Below, piece after piece: positions 25,640 to 34,497 of a stretch of DNA of 64,000 bases. A program made the position numbers and the translations under genes. Each line of letters begins with the position of its first letter. Position 1 is the stretch's first letter. A model generated the notes under the pieces. It was not told the origin of the DNA. It did not search any database and saw nothing but the letters and a program-made list of their open reading frames with translations. The DNA is taken from contig ONAG01000010.1 of the NCBI GenBank assembly GCA_900315745.1, positions 56,205 through 120,204 on the forward strand, read 5' to 3'. The DNA comes from an uncultured Prevotellaceae bacterium. GTDB lineage: Bacteria; Bacteroidota; Bacteroidia; Bacteroidales; Bacteroidaceae.

Positions 25640-27231
25640 GGCTTGGGAGTTTTTGCAGTGTCGAAGTAATACCAGTAGGTGTCTTTGTATTTCGGGTTCC
25701 TGCGCTTGTTGTTGTATTCCATGAATAGCGACATCTGGGCAGTGTCGAAAATGTATTCCTGCCATTTCTCTTTTGGGGCGTTGGTGCCTGCGAGATATAT
25801 TATTAGAGCCTGTTGATAGATGGGTTTGATGCGGTCGCGCCCCAAGTTGTGGCAATATCTGTCGTAGTCGCGCTTGAAGTTCTCGATATCCTTTAGCAAC
25901 AAAGTGCTGCAGAGGATGTAGTCGAGCGCCACGGTGTTGTCGGGGTTGGAGTCGAGCAGTTCCATCATCACCCTGTGCAGGTTGTCCGACAGTCTGATGG
26001 TATCTGCTTGGTTTGTGAATTTTCTCTTTTCGAGTATGTATCTATATGCTTTCGGTTCTTTCTGAGTCATTAGCTTTGCCCAATCTGCATATACCCAAGT
26101 CTTTTGGAGAAGCCGTAGGTATTTCTGTTCCGCAAGGGAGTCTCCGCTGACAAGGTTGCATTCCGCCAGTCGCTTTATCATGCGCACGTTGCGGTTCTGT
26201 GGAGAGAACACGTTGGTCATCATGGCGGCTCGTTCGGTCAGTGTCATGTCGCCAAGAGCCCAATAGAGCTCGTTCATGTTGATGATGGTGAGTTTGTTGC
26301 TCTTGGGCCCTATTTGATAAAACGTGCCAAGCTGGTTTGGGGTGAAACGCAGTAGATGGTCGGGCAGTTCTCCTTTTTGTGCTTTCACGAGGTTGTAGAA
26401 ATACAGCATCTCATCGGTGGGGTTGTCGTCGCTTTCCACCATTTGTTCCACTTTCTTGTAATTGCCGAAATGGTATTCGTTGTCTGCTGCGAGGTCTTTT
26501 TCAAGGATGAAATCTGGCATTGCTGGCTTGCCAATACCAGGATAAGTCATCGCGCAGCTTGCATTCAAGTTGTAGCCATGCAGTCCCGATGCCAACAATG
26601 CTATTGTTATGACCACTATCAATCCCAACAGCGTGATGTCCCATATGAGAGACTTGCCACGGTGATGCAAACATGTGTAGATGATGACGAGAGCCTGAAA
26701 CGCCCACAATCCGTAGCCGAACATGCAGTAAATGGGTACGGATGCCGCCGCCATGATGAAAGTGGCTGTCCACCGCCCGTGCTTGAACAGCGGACTCAGC
26801 AACAGGTATGAAAACAGACCACCCCCAAGAGCCATGAGTGATGACAGCCTAAATTCCGTTTTCAAGCAGAAGATGGCTTCCATGGTCATGATGATGATGG
26901 CACAAACAAACGCCCATCCTCTTTTGATGCCGGCGTGCTGCAATGCCCGTCGTGCCAAGTCGCCTATTGTGAGCAGTGACAGGGTGAGGATGGCGGCGCC
27001 GGCATACAGGTAGTAGTAGAACTGTGTGAGGAAGTCGCCTGCCATGCAAGCTAACCAAGCCGGCTTTTGACGGTAGGAGAGCAGATATTCGCTTGTGAGC
27101 AGGAATAGTTGGTTCTGCTCTTGGTAGAAGAAGTGGTAAGGGTAGAAAAACTGGAAGAACCCCCAGCAGGCAATTCCCCAAGCGAGAATTGCCAGCAATT
27201 CAAAAGGGCGTATTCCAAGTTTCCTCAGCAT
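25636..27231 (-). CDS. DUF6057-type multi-pass membrane protein
   Basis: 531 aa, paralogue of the protein at 1265-2878. The N-terminal half (about 10-250) is hydrophobic and multi-pass, and the C-terminal half is soluble and helical with TPR-like spacing (LYWALGDMTLTERAAMM, LLDSNPDNTVALDYILC). Its start overlaps the end of the RidA-like gene by 7 bp and its stop overlaps the start of the haem lipoprotein, so the three genes are tightly coupled. Function unknown. The conserved pairing implies that it exports, holds or works with the haem propeller. Confidence 0.75.
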   Translation of the reverse strand: MLRKLGIRPFELLAILAWGIACWGFFQFFYPYHFFYQEQNQLFLLTSEYLLSYRQKPAWLACMAGDFLTQFYYYLYAGAAILTLSLLTIGDLARRALQHAGIKRGWAFVCAIIIMTMEAIFCLKTEFRLSSLMALGGGLFSYLLLSPLFKHGRWTATFIMAAASVPIYCMFGYGLWAFQALVIIYTCLHHRGKSLIWDITLLGLIVVITIALLASGLHGYNLNASCAMTYPGIGKPAMPDFILEKDLAADNEYHFGNYKKVEQMVESDDNPTDEMLYFYNLVKAQKGELPDHLLRFTPNQLGTFYQIGPKSNKLTIINMNELYWALGDMTLTERAAMMTNVFSPQNRNVRMIKRLAECNLVSGDSLAEQKYLRLLQKTWVYADWAKLMTQKEPKAYRYILEKRKFTNQADTIRLSDNLHRVMMELLDSNPDNTVALDYILCSTLLLKDIENFKRDYDRYCHNLGRDRIKPIYQQALIIYLAGTNAPKEKWQEYIFDTAQMSLFMEYNNKRRNPKYKDTYWYYFDTAKTPKP

Positions 27232-28256
27232 GTGGCATCGGCCTTTAATGCCACACATTCCATCTCCACCAGCCATTCTGGTCGGCACACCTTGCCTTGC
27301 AACAGCACATGAGGAATGTTGGGGTAGGCTTTGTTGAGGAATCCCTCCACCAGGTCGCGGTCGGATGGGTCTCTCAGATAGACGTTGAAATATTGTATGT
27401 CGTTCATTGTCGCACCTCCATCATGCAGCAGAGCGCCGATGTTTTCCAAGAGGCGTGCCGTCTGTCTTTCGATGTCTCCGATATACATCGCCTTGCCGTA
27501 TTTGTCGATGCTGGCGGTGCCGGAAATGAAAAATGTCTGCTTGCCATTGAGTGTCAGTCGTGTGCCACGTTCGAACGACACGCCGTATTCGTGAGTATGA
27601 TTGAGGTTGTCGAGAGCTTGCAGGTATTTCTTGTCGCTCTCCTTCACTTTGGGGAAGGTGAGGAAGTCGATAGCCACCGATGCGCTGCGTGTCTGCGAGA
27701 ATCCGCCTATGCCTGTGCTCGCTATGAAGTGGGTTTCGGGTGTCAGCCCTTGGTTGCGGAAGATGTCGTTGCGTGCCTTCACCATGCCTTCATAGTTCAC
27801 GTCGATGTCGGCGACGTATATCCATGTCCTAACACATTGCTCTTTCATCGTGATGCCCATATCCTTGATGCTGTCAAGGTATTTGTTGAAGATGAGCATG
27901 GTCTGGATGTACGAGTTGGCTCCGCGGGTCTCTTCTTCCGAAAGGCGTATGCTGTGCAGAATGAAGTTGTCGGCATCGTCGGTGGTTTTCACCATGATGG
28001 TGATTTTCGAACCGTCGAGAGGTGGTTGTTCTATTATTGAATTGGCTGCTGTGGAAATGATTTCGGTATAAAGCGGGGATTGTGTAAGTTCCTCGTATTG
28101 GTTTTGTGCATCGCTCAGGAAGACCTTGCAGAATTGCAGGTGTCGTCCTTCAGTTTTCTCCATGTCGATGTAATCGCCGATAGTCAAGTAGAGTTCGCCA
28201 AGTCGATTTGCAAACCTCCCTCTGCCTTTTGGAGCAAAGATAATGTATTTGTCCAT
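27225..28256 (-). CDS. RidA/YjgF-like protein with an extra N-terminal domain
   Basis: 343 aa, against about 130 for a plain RidA. The C-terminal 120 residues carry the RidA pattern FFISGTASIDKYGKAMYIGD, then RLLENIGALLHDGGATMNDI and VYLRDPSDRDLVEGF and finally VCRPEWLVEMECVA. That Arg-Pro-Glu-x-x-x-Glu region is where RidA binds its substrate. The N-terminal two thirds resemble a degenerate second copy of the fold, as in FkbO/Hyg5-like chorismatases. Plain RidA deaminates reactive enamines; which reaction this one does is unknown. It heads the operon with DUF6057 and the haem propeller. Confidence 0.7.
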   Translation of the reverse strand: MDKYIIFAPKGRGRFANRLGELYLTIGDYIDMEKTEGRHLQFCKVFLSDAQNQYEELTQSPLYTEIISTAANSIIEQPPLDGSKITIMVKTTDDADNFILHSIRLSEEETRGANSYIQTMLIFNKYLDSIKDMGITMKEQCVRTWIYVADIDVNYEGMVKARNDIFRNQGLTPETHFIASTGIGGFSQTRSASVAIDFLTFPKVKESDKKYLQALDNLNHTHEYGVSFERGTRLTLNGKQTFFISGTASIDKYGKAMYIGDIERQTARLLENIGALLHDGGATMNDIQYFNVYLRDPSDRDLVEGFLNKAYPNIPHVLLQGKVCRPEWLVEMECVALKADATC

Positions 28257-28280
28257 GTCTTGATATTCTTATTTGGTCTG

Positions 28281-28288
28281 CAAAATTA
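28281..28288 (-). promoter_or_regulatory. Possible -7 box of the RidA-like operon
   Basis: TAATTTTG on the minus strand, 25 bp before the start. No matching -33 element is visible, so this is weak. Confidence 0.25.
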
Positions 28289-28321
28289 CATATTTTTTCT
28301 ATATTTTGCTTCTTAAAGTTG

Positions 28322-28361
28322 AAAAAAACAGCAAGGACTCACTGCATGTGTGTCCTTGCTG
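28322..28361 (-). terminator. Rho-independent terminator of the carbamoyltransferase gene
   Basis: On the minus strand a perfect 10-bp stem CAGCAAGGAC/GTCCTTGCTG followed directly by seven T. Confidence 0.85.
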
Positions 28362-28431
28362 CTGTCAGCATCCTGACAAATTGCAAAAAACTATCGTATA
28401 TTATTGAACACCTATTAGTCTTTGGATTTTG

Positions 28432-29397
28432 TCAGATGCCGCTTTCGAGCACTCGCTTGATGACTGTCTCAGCCGATATTTCGCGGTTAGCGGCTTCTGG
28501 GATGACAATGGAATGGTCGCTCTCTATCACGTCGTCGGTGACAATGAGGCCTCTTCTCACAGGCAGGCAGTGCATGAAGTATCCATTGTCGGTCCAAGAC
28601 ATGTGTTCGGTGTCGATGGTCCAGTTCATGTCACGACTCAATATCTTGCCATAGTCTGCTGGGTTTGTCAAGCCTGGGCAGCTCCAGTTTTTTGCATATA
28701 CGAAATGTGCGCCTTCAAGAGCCTTGTGCTGGTCGTATTCCACGCGCGCTCCACCCACGAATTTCGGGTCCAATTCATATCCTTCGGGATGAGTGATTAC
28801 GAAATCTACGTCAGCGGCATTCATCCATTGTGCGAAAGAGTTGGGAACAGCTTGAGGCAGTGCGCGGCAGTGGGGCGCCCATGTGAGAACCACCTTTGGG
28901 CGTGCCACGGGCTTGTATTCCTCGATGGTGATGAGGTCGGCAAATGCTTGCAGCGGATGCACGGTGGCGGTCTCCATGGCAATGACTGGACGTCCGCTGT
29001 ATCTTACAAACTGTCCAACGATGGTTTCTGCATAGTCGAACTCCCTGTCGGTGAGTCCGGCAAACGACCTCACGGCAATGATGTCGCAATAGCTGCCCAT
29101 CACGGGAATTGCCTCAAGCAAGTGTTCGCTCTTGTCGCCATCCATGATGACACCACGTTCGGTCTCCAGTTTCCATGCGCCAGCGTTCACGTCAAGCACG
29201 ATGACATTCATGCCTAAGTTTGTGGCTGCCTTTTGTGTTGACAGACGTGTGCGCAGACTGTTGTTGAAAAATATCATCAGCAGCGTCTTGTTCTTTCCAA
29301 GATGCTGGTATGCATACCGGTTCTTTTTCACTTCTTGTGCCTCGGCAAGGGCTGCTTTAAGGTCGCCAAGATCTTCTACATTGAAAAAAGTTCTCAT
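28432..29397 (-). CDS. argF': N-succinylornithine carbamoyltransferase
   Basis: 321 aa. It transfers carbamoyl to N-succinylornithine in the Bacteroides-type arginine pathway. The sequence reads like my recollection of the characterised B. fragilis enzyme: NNSLRTRLSTQKAATNLGMN (the carbamoyl-phosphate loop is the variant SLRTR), KLETERGVIMDGDK, HPLQAFADL, VPNSFAQWMNA, and MHCLPVRRG near the C-terminus. Two positions differ from that recollection: ATVHPLQ where I expect ATRHPLQ, and APHCRALPQ where I expect APHPRPLPQ. It starts 36 bp after the GH31 gene and may be transcribed from it. Confidence 0.9.
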   Translation of the reverse strand: MRTFFNVEDLGDLKAALAEAQEVKKNRYAYQHLGKNKTLLMIFFNNSLRTRLSTQKAATNLGMNVIVLDVNAGAWKLETERGVIMDGDKSEHLLEAIPVMGSYCDIIAVRSFAGLTDREFDYAETIVGQFVRYSGRPVIAMETATVHPLQAFADLITIEEYKPVARPKVVLTWAPHCRALPQAVPNSFAQWMNAADVDFVITHPEGYELDPKFVGGARVEYDQHKALEGAHFVYAKNWSCPGLTNPADYGKILSRDMNWTIDTEHMSWTDNGYFMHCLPVRRGLIVTDDVIESDHSIVIPEAANREISAETVIKRVLESGI

Positions 29398-29433
29398 TTT
29401 TATTCTGTCTTATAAATGGTGGTGGTTGTTGGT

Positions 29434-31857
29434 TTATAATTTCACTGTCACTTCCTTGCCATTGTATTCCACGGTCTTGCCTTCTGAGGGGGCTTGGCCG
29501 GGAAGCAGGATGGTGAAGCGGCGCTGTTGCAGCATTCCTGGGAACTGGCCCTTGCGTGGACTTATGGTGAGCGTGTGTTTGGCATCTGCCCAATTGAAGG
29601 TGATTTCACTGTATTGACCGCGTTCATAATTATAGTTGTCGCCCTCGTCCTCATAGAGGTTGAAAGAGGCATTGGCACCAGGATAGACACGTATCTCAAG
29701 GTTGTCCCATGGCTTTTCACCCACGTATTGCATTTCCTCGCCCAAAGGCAGGATGCTGCCGGCACGGACGAACATCGGCACACGGTCGAACTGTGTCTGC
29801 AGCGTCACGTTTTGACCGCCTTTGTATTGTTTCCCCGTCCAGAAGTCGTACCAATCGGCACCCTTCGGCAGATATTTCGTGGCAGTCTTCGTCTCGTTCC
29901 ATGCCACCTGTTCATTATTTGCTCCATTGTTTTTCACTTCCTTGCGGTCCCATCCCGTCATGGCATCCTCGCGTATCACCTGCTCTTGAGTATATTGCGG
30001 ATTGAGGATGGGTAATGCTAAAATGCTGCGACCGAACATGAACTCATCAGCCATGTCCCAGACTTTTTTGTCGGCGGCAAAGTCGCTGAACAAGGGGCGC
30101 AGATAACTCTCATTGTTGCTTGTCACCTGCCATGCTGTGCTGTAAAGATAAGGTAACAGGCGGTAGCGCAGACGGATCTGCTTCTCGATGGCGTCATAAA
30201 CAGGTTCGCCCTTCTTGCCGAATTGCCAGATTTCACGAGGAGCGTCGGCACCATGGCTACGGAAGACAGGGCAGAACAGTGCGTATTGCATCCAGCGTAC
30301 GTATAGCTCCTGAAATTGTGGGTTCTTTGGAGCCGAGCCGCCACCCCTTGTGTTGTACGAGCCGCAGAAGAAGCCGCCGATGTCGGTGTTGAAGTTGGGA
30401 CAGCCCGTCAACGAGTAGCTTAGTCCGGCAGGCACCTGCTTGCGCAACATGTCCCATGAGGATGCCACGTCGCCGCTCCACATTCCCGAGCCGTAGTGCT
30501 GCTGTCCGGCGAAGGCAGAGCGAGTCATGATGAACACACGTTTCTTGTCCGACTCCTTGCGCTGTGCCTGATACACTCCGCGCACGGTCTCCAATGGGAA
30601 GGCATTGCGCAGCGAGCGCCATGTGCCATTGGCGCCAGCCTTGTGGTCGTAGTTGGACTCTTTAGGATTGAAGAAGTCTGGGTCGGTGGAGTCCATCCAC
30701 CAAGCGTCGGTACCCTTGTTGAAGAGATTCCTCAGATTTTGCCAGTAGATGTCGCGTGCCTCGGGCGAGAAAGCATCATAGACACGCACGCCCGAAGGAT
30801 AGTCCATGCGTGGCGGCCAGAAGGTAAGTCCGCTCTGTGGCCATGTCTCGAAATCGAAGAGCAATCCCTTCTCGTCGAGTTGTCGGTATGCCTTCGTCTT
30901 TGGTCCGAAGCTTGCCCAGATGCTTATCATGAAGTGGGCGTTCTTCTTGTGCACGTCGCTTATCATCCTCTCGCCGTCGGCATATTCCTCCGTGAGGAAG
31001 TCCATGGCGTTCCATAGGTAATTGGAGCCCCAGTATTGCCAGTCCTGGATTATGCCGTCGAGCGGCACTTGCAGTTCGCGGTACTTGTCAACTACGCCCA
31101 ACAGTTCACGGGCACTCTTGTAGCGCTCCTTGCATTGCCAGAAACCATAGGTCCACAGCGGGAACATGGGCACGTCGCCCGATATTTGGCGCATCTGTGC
31201 GATTACCCCGTCAGCCGAACCGCCATACATGAAATAGTAGTCTATGCATTCGCCCACCTCGGAAGAGAACGACATGCCCTTGATGGCATCATCGTCAAAC
31301 TGCGTGCGTGAATAGTTGTCCCAGTAGATGCCCCATCCCTTGATGCTCTGCAGCACGTTTTGGAAGTCTTCCAGGTTCGACTGTTCCATCAGCTTGTGTT
31401 CGCCCCGGCGGTTCATCTTGCCATTTTGTATCGTTCCCAGTCCATAGATTGCCTCATCCTTGTCGAGCGAGAAAGTCTGCGTGACTCTGAACTTGCCTGC
31501 ATCCGGTCCTTCGGTGCGTGGTTCAAAGGTGGCGGCTCCACGTTCGCGTAGCAGAGTTTTTCCTTTTGCCGTAAAAGTGACAGCTCCCGTCTTTGGATCT
31601 ACTTTCACGGAGAGGGCACTGCTGCTCACGGTGTTGCCTTTTTGGTTTATCTTCACGTCGTCATGTTTTGTAGTCACCACCAGACTTTGCTTCTCATAAT
31701 CGTGGCTTTTGAGTGACTTCACCACCCGCACTGTCTGTGGCGTGTAGAACTCCACACAGATTTTCGTATTCCCTACAACAAACTCCGTGGGCTCTGCTAA
31801 CAGCACCATTGAAAACATGGATAGCAGAACAGAAAACAACATAAATTTCTTGAACAT
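29434..31857 (-). CDS. Secreted GH31 alpha-glycosidase (alpha-xylosidase-like)
   Basis: 807 aa with signal peptide (first about 21 residues, MFKKFMLFSVLLSMFSMVLLA). Order: N-terminal galactose-mutarotase-like beta domain (about 25-225), catalytic barrel (about 230-600), proximal beta domain, and a C-terminal DUF5110-like domain (about 710-790). The nucleophile is Asp389 in WWMDSTDPDFF and the acid/base Asp463 in MWSGDVASSW. WWMDSTDPD is closest to alpha-xylosidases acting on xyloglucan side chains, but alpha-glucosidases share much of it. No transporter or regulator lies next to it. Confidence 0.85.
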   Translation of the reverse strand: MFKKFMLFSVLLSMFSMVLLAEPTEFVVGNTKICVEFYTPQTVRVVKSLKSHDYEKQSLVVTTKHDDVKINQKGNTVSSSALSVKVDPKTGAVTFTAKGKTLLRERGAATFEPRTEGPDAGKFRVTQTFSLDKDEAIYGLGTIQNGKMNRRGEHKLMEQSNLEDFQNVLQSIKGWGIYWDNYSRTQFDDDAIKGMSFSSEVGECIDYYFMYGGSADGVIAQMRQISGDVPMFPLWTYGFWQCKERYKSARELLGVVDKYRELQVPLDGIIQDWQYWGSNYLWNAMDFLTEEYADGERMISDVHKKNAHFMISIWASFGPKTKAYRQLDEKGLLFDFETWPQSGLTFWPPRMDYPSGVRVYDAFSPEARDIYWQNLRNLFNKGTDAWWMDSTDPDFFNPKESNYDHKAGANGTWRSLRNAFPLETVRGVYQAQRKESDKKRVFIMTRSAFAGQQHYGSGMWSGDVASSWDMLRKQVPAGLSYSLTGCPNFNTDIGGFFCGSYNTRGGGSAPKNPQFQELYVRWMQYALFCPVFRSHGADAPREIWQFGKKGEPVYDAIEKQIRLRYRLLPYLYSTAWQVTSNNESYLRPLFSDFAADKKVWDMADEFMFGRSILALPILNPQYTQEQVIREDAMTGWDRKEVKNNGANNEQVAWNETKTATKYLPKGADWYDFWTGKQYKGGQNVTLQTQFDRVPMFVRAGSILPLGEEMQYVGEKPWDNLEIRVYPGANASFNLYEDEGDNYNYERGQYSEITFNWADAKHTLTISPRKGQFPGMLQQRRFTILLPGQAPSEGKTVEYNGKEVTVKL

Positions 31858-31991
31858 TTCTGTAATATATTAATTTGTCTGACTTTTCTTTTGTTCGCAA
31901 AAATAAGCAAAAAATCGACAATATAAAAACATTTCCCCCAAAATCGCAAATAAGTGTGCGAAATACATGCAAAATAAATGTGCAAGTATAT

Positions 31992-32022
31992 TTTGTATTA
32001 TTACAAGAATTGTTTATATTTG
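31992..32022 (+). promoter_or_regulatory. Promoter of the secreted-protein gene at 32140
   Basis: TTTG, 19 bp, TATATTTG, giving a leader of about 110 nt. Confidence 0.65.
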
Positions 32023-32139
32023 CAAACATTAATGAATGTTCCAGCCTTGTAAAGCGGCACCAAGGCTAATGGCATTTCTTATTCAACTTGATTTTTGAGA
32101 GTGTATTTTATTGCTAACCAGTGCTGCGTTCTGTTATAT

Positions 32140-33723
32140 ATGAAAAAACGATTACTTCTATTTGTGATGTTGTTGTCATCATGCTGGACTTTTTCCTATG
32201 CCCAGGCAAGTTCTGACAAGGATTTTATCAATCAGTTGGGAAAAGACATGCTCAACAATTGGGATGTGGAAGCCTACCGCAATGTTGTAAACTTGCTCAA
32301 CCGTATTACAGAGTATGATACCAAAGAAATCACCAACTGGGGACTAAGTAGTCTTGAGGCGATGAGGACGGCAGTCACCGAACCACATTTTGGCATCTCC
32401 GACGGTTACCTGCTTGTTGTACGTGCAGCTAATTTCACTGGCCATTTCAAGGTCGTCAATGACCGTTGGGTGAAAGAGGGACCGGCAAATGACCTGCAGT
32501 TCGCTTTCAACGATGACAACGGCTCGCTTTGTGTGTTCAAGATGACTACCAGTGGGGCAAGAAAGACCGTTTATTTGCCTATAGAGCAAGACGAGGAAGA
32601 TGAATGGGAAGATGAGGACGAAGAGGGCACTGACATCATCAATGACTATGTTAATGGCGTGAAACTCATTTCCCTTGAAGTACCTGAAAAAGTGGAATAT
32701 ACAATGACACAGGGCAGCAAGCAACTGATGATTGCCACTTTCACTTTCGACCTCTCTGTGCTGACAGAAGACTGGGATCCACTGAAAAACGGTTTCATAG
32801 TCAGCATGAATGCTTCTTTCGCCAAGAGCAAATCAAGCTCGGGAGCCAATTCTGCGGCAGCTGTCAAAGGTGTTGATACCGGAACATTCGATTTCGAAAT
32901 GAACCGTGTGGGCTACAAGCCAGGAACAGGCATCAACTTCTCATACAATGCCAAGAGTGAAGGAAATACACTCCTCTCATTGGATTTGAATGCTCCAGGA
33001 ACGCTCAACCTGGAAGATGGCATTTTTGATTTCGATGAAAGTGGGCTGGTTATCAAGAACATAGGTCTTCAATCGTTGAATTTCAACATGGATGTCATGG
33101 GACGTTTGCAAGCCAAAGGCAACATCCCCGACCTCTACGACTTCATAACCACCACCTCCAGTGCTCCCGATTTTCAGAGTGAGGCAGAAGTACTGCAATT
33201 CCTGAACCTGCTCAACACCAAGATGAGCGGCAACTTCTATTACAACAATAGCACCAGTCCAAGTGGCATGCTGGGACTCGCTCCTTATTATGATGAGGTA
33301 GAGGAGGAGTGGACGGTCAATCCCACCATCACCTTCACCAGCGACAATTCCACTTTTCCTTTGCAAGAGTACTTCTCTGAGGAGAATTTCCCTGAATTCA
33401 TGGGAGAGGTCAAAGGAATATTCAACGAATTGATAGAGATTGTCATGATGATGAGAGGGCAAGTGGAGGACATGTATGCTGATGCTCTTGCTGGCATTGA
33501 GAACATCCCGAATGCTCCCGCGCTTTCCATGCAAAATGGCCAACTTCTGCTGACAGGTCATCGTCCTGGTGCTACTGCTGAAGTCTATACCATCGGTGGA
33601 AGGCTCTGCTCACGTAAGGCTGTCGGTTCCAACGGACAAGCCACCATTTCCCTGTCGTCTTTGCCCAACGGCATTTATGTCGTAAGGACACCTGTTGGCA
33701 TACGCAAGTTTGTCAAGAAGTAA
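32140..33723 (+). CDS. Secreted protein with a C-terminal T9SS-like sorting domain, function unknown
   Basis: 527 aa from the ATG that begins the signal peptide (MKKRLLLFVMLLSSCWTFSYAQ). The body is beta-rich with an acidic patch (EQDEEDEWEDEDEEG, about residues 149-163). Its repeats of LSLDLNAPGTLNLEDGIFDF and LQSLNFNMDVMGRLQAKGN look like DUF4903/DUF4925-type beta sheets, though I cannot name the family. The last about 45 residues (AEVYTIGGRLCSRKAVGSNG, then LPNGIYVVR ... KFVKK) match the type IX secretion tail pattern, predicting surface export. It is alone between its own promoter and terminator. Confidence 0.65.
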   Translation: MKKRLLLFVMLLSSCWTFSYAQASSDKDFINQLGKDMLNNWDVEAYRNVVNLLNRITEYDTKEITNWGLSSLEAMRTAVTEPHFGISDGYLLVVRAANFTGHFKVVNDRWVKEGPANDLQFAFNDDNGSLCVFKMTTSGARKTVYLPIEQDEEDEWEDEDEEGTDIINDYVNGVKLISLEVPEKVEYTMTQGSKQLMIATFTFDLSVLTEDWDPLKNGFIVSMNASFAKSKSSSGANSAAAVKGVDTGTFDFEMNRVGYKPGTGINFSYNAKSEGNTLLSLDLNAPGTLNLEDGIFDFDESGLVIKNIGLQSLNFNMDVMGRLQAKGNIPDLYDFITTTSSAPDFQSEAEVLQFLNLLNTKMSGNFYYNNSTSPSGMLGLAPYYDEVEEEWTVNPTITFTSDNSTFPLQEYFSEENFPEFMGEVKGIFNELIEIVMMMRGQVEDMYADALAGIENIPNAPALSMQNGQLLLTGHRPGATAEVYTIGGRLCSRKAVGSNGQATISLSSLPNGIYVVRTPVGIRKFVKK

Positions 33724-33756
33724 AAAAGGCGGGAATAAAGGATTGAAATAAAGGGG

Positions 33757-33795
33757 GTGTGTCAAAATGAATAATTTGGCACACTCTCATTTTTA
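33757..33795 (+). terminator. Terminator of the secreted-protein gene
   Basis: GTGTGTCAAA pairs with TTTGGCACAC (one G-T pair), followed by TCTCATTTTT. The strand GTGTGTCAAAATGAAT also occurs in the terminator at 58575. Confidence 0.65.
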
Positions 33796-33825
33796 TAACT
33801 TGGCGACATAGGGATGTAGTGAATT

Positions 33826-33915
33826 CGAATTATTCGTTTGAAAAAATGTATGATTTTGTTTTTTATCGTTTGAAAAAGTGTAGCTAATGCGAATTATTCG
33901 TTTGAAAAAATGTAT
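33826..33915 (+). repeat. Palindromes and TTTGAAAAA repeats before an ATPase relic
   Basis: Two copies of the 11-bp palindrome CGAATTATTCG (33826 and 33890), each followed by TTTGAAAAAATGTAT; a third TTTGAAAAAGTGTA lies between them. The second copy runs into TATCTTTG at 33913, a good -7 box without a clear -33 element. Confidence 0.6.
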
Positions 33916-33946
33916 CTTTGCAAACTGAAATCATCATAGACGACTT

Positions 33947-34024
33947 ATGCTGAAAAGGAAAATAGAAGAAGCTCTGCTTCAATGGAAAAAGACTAGTTCA
34001 GTTTTTGACATATCCTATTTATAG
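33947..34024 (+). pseudogene. N-terminal relic of a DUF4143-type ATPase
   Basis: 25 codons reading MLKRKIEEALLQWKKTSS and then an unrelated tail and stop. This opening is the one I recall for AAA_14/DUF4143 ATPases (family members continue into the Walker A loop). The rest of the gene is missing. From 34025 to 34134 I see no feature. Confidence 0.55.
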
Positions 34025-34134
34025 ATGTAGTAGATATTTATTGAATCGGGCAATCCTCTCATGTCTCATTTCAAATAAATGGATGAAAACCATTATGTTT
34101 CAAAATCGTCTCAGCATAAAAATGAAAAATTCAT

Positions 34135-34165
34135 TTTGTTTTGCACTCGACTTTTCTTAATTTTG
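34135..34165 (+). promoter_or_regulatory. Promoter of a small transcription unit
   Basis: TTTG, 19 bp, TAATTTTG. It leads to the 33-codon frame at 34214 and the terminator at 34323. Confidence 0.5.
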
Positions 34166-34213
34166 CATCGATTATTCTTAAAGTCTCTATTTCCTAAAAC
34201 CTAAAATTGAAAA

Positions 34214-34315
34214 ATGGAGAAGACAAGAAAACTATTAATCTGTCTCTTTACGCTCTATTGGTGGCAGTGGCAGCGAACCTGCAAGGGTGAAGATGGGAAA
34301 ATGAAAACTGAATAA
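34214..34315 (+). pseudogene. Frameshifted signal-peptide relic of a secreted protein
   Basis: The 33-codon frame reads MEKTRKLLICLFTLYWWQWQ, then 13 more residues. Moving one base at codon 14 gives LLVAVAANLQG then stop, so the joined reading is a normal signal peptide with a one-base frameshift. Promoter and terminator are kept. Alternatively a real 33-aa protein, which I think less likely. Confidence 0.5.
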
Positions 34316-34322
34316 AAAAAGC

Positions 34323-34356
34323 AAAGCCTCCATGCACATCGTATGGAGGCTTTTTT
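34323..34356 (+). terminator. Rho-independent terminator
   Basis: Perfect stem AAAGCCTCCAT/ATGGAGGCTTT with a 9-nt loop and a run of T; A-run on the other side, so it may work in both directions. Confidence 0.8.
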
Positions 34357-34394
34357 CATCCTTGTTGGGCATAAGGAAAAAACTTCCCACATAA

Positions 34395-34426
34395 TTTGCA
34401 AAAGACAAACTTTCAGCATATATTTG
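34395..34426 (+). promoter_or_regulatory. Promoter of the GH3 gene
   Basis: TTTG, 20 bp, TATATTTG, 71 bp before the GH3 start. Confidence 0.65.
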
Positions 34427-34497
34427 CAAGCAAAAGGAAAGACAACGAAACGAGAGACATCCTTTTTTCACCACAGGCAAAAACAATCAATCAAATT

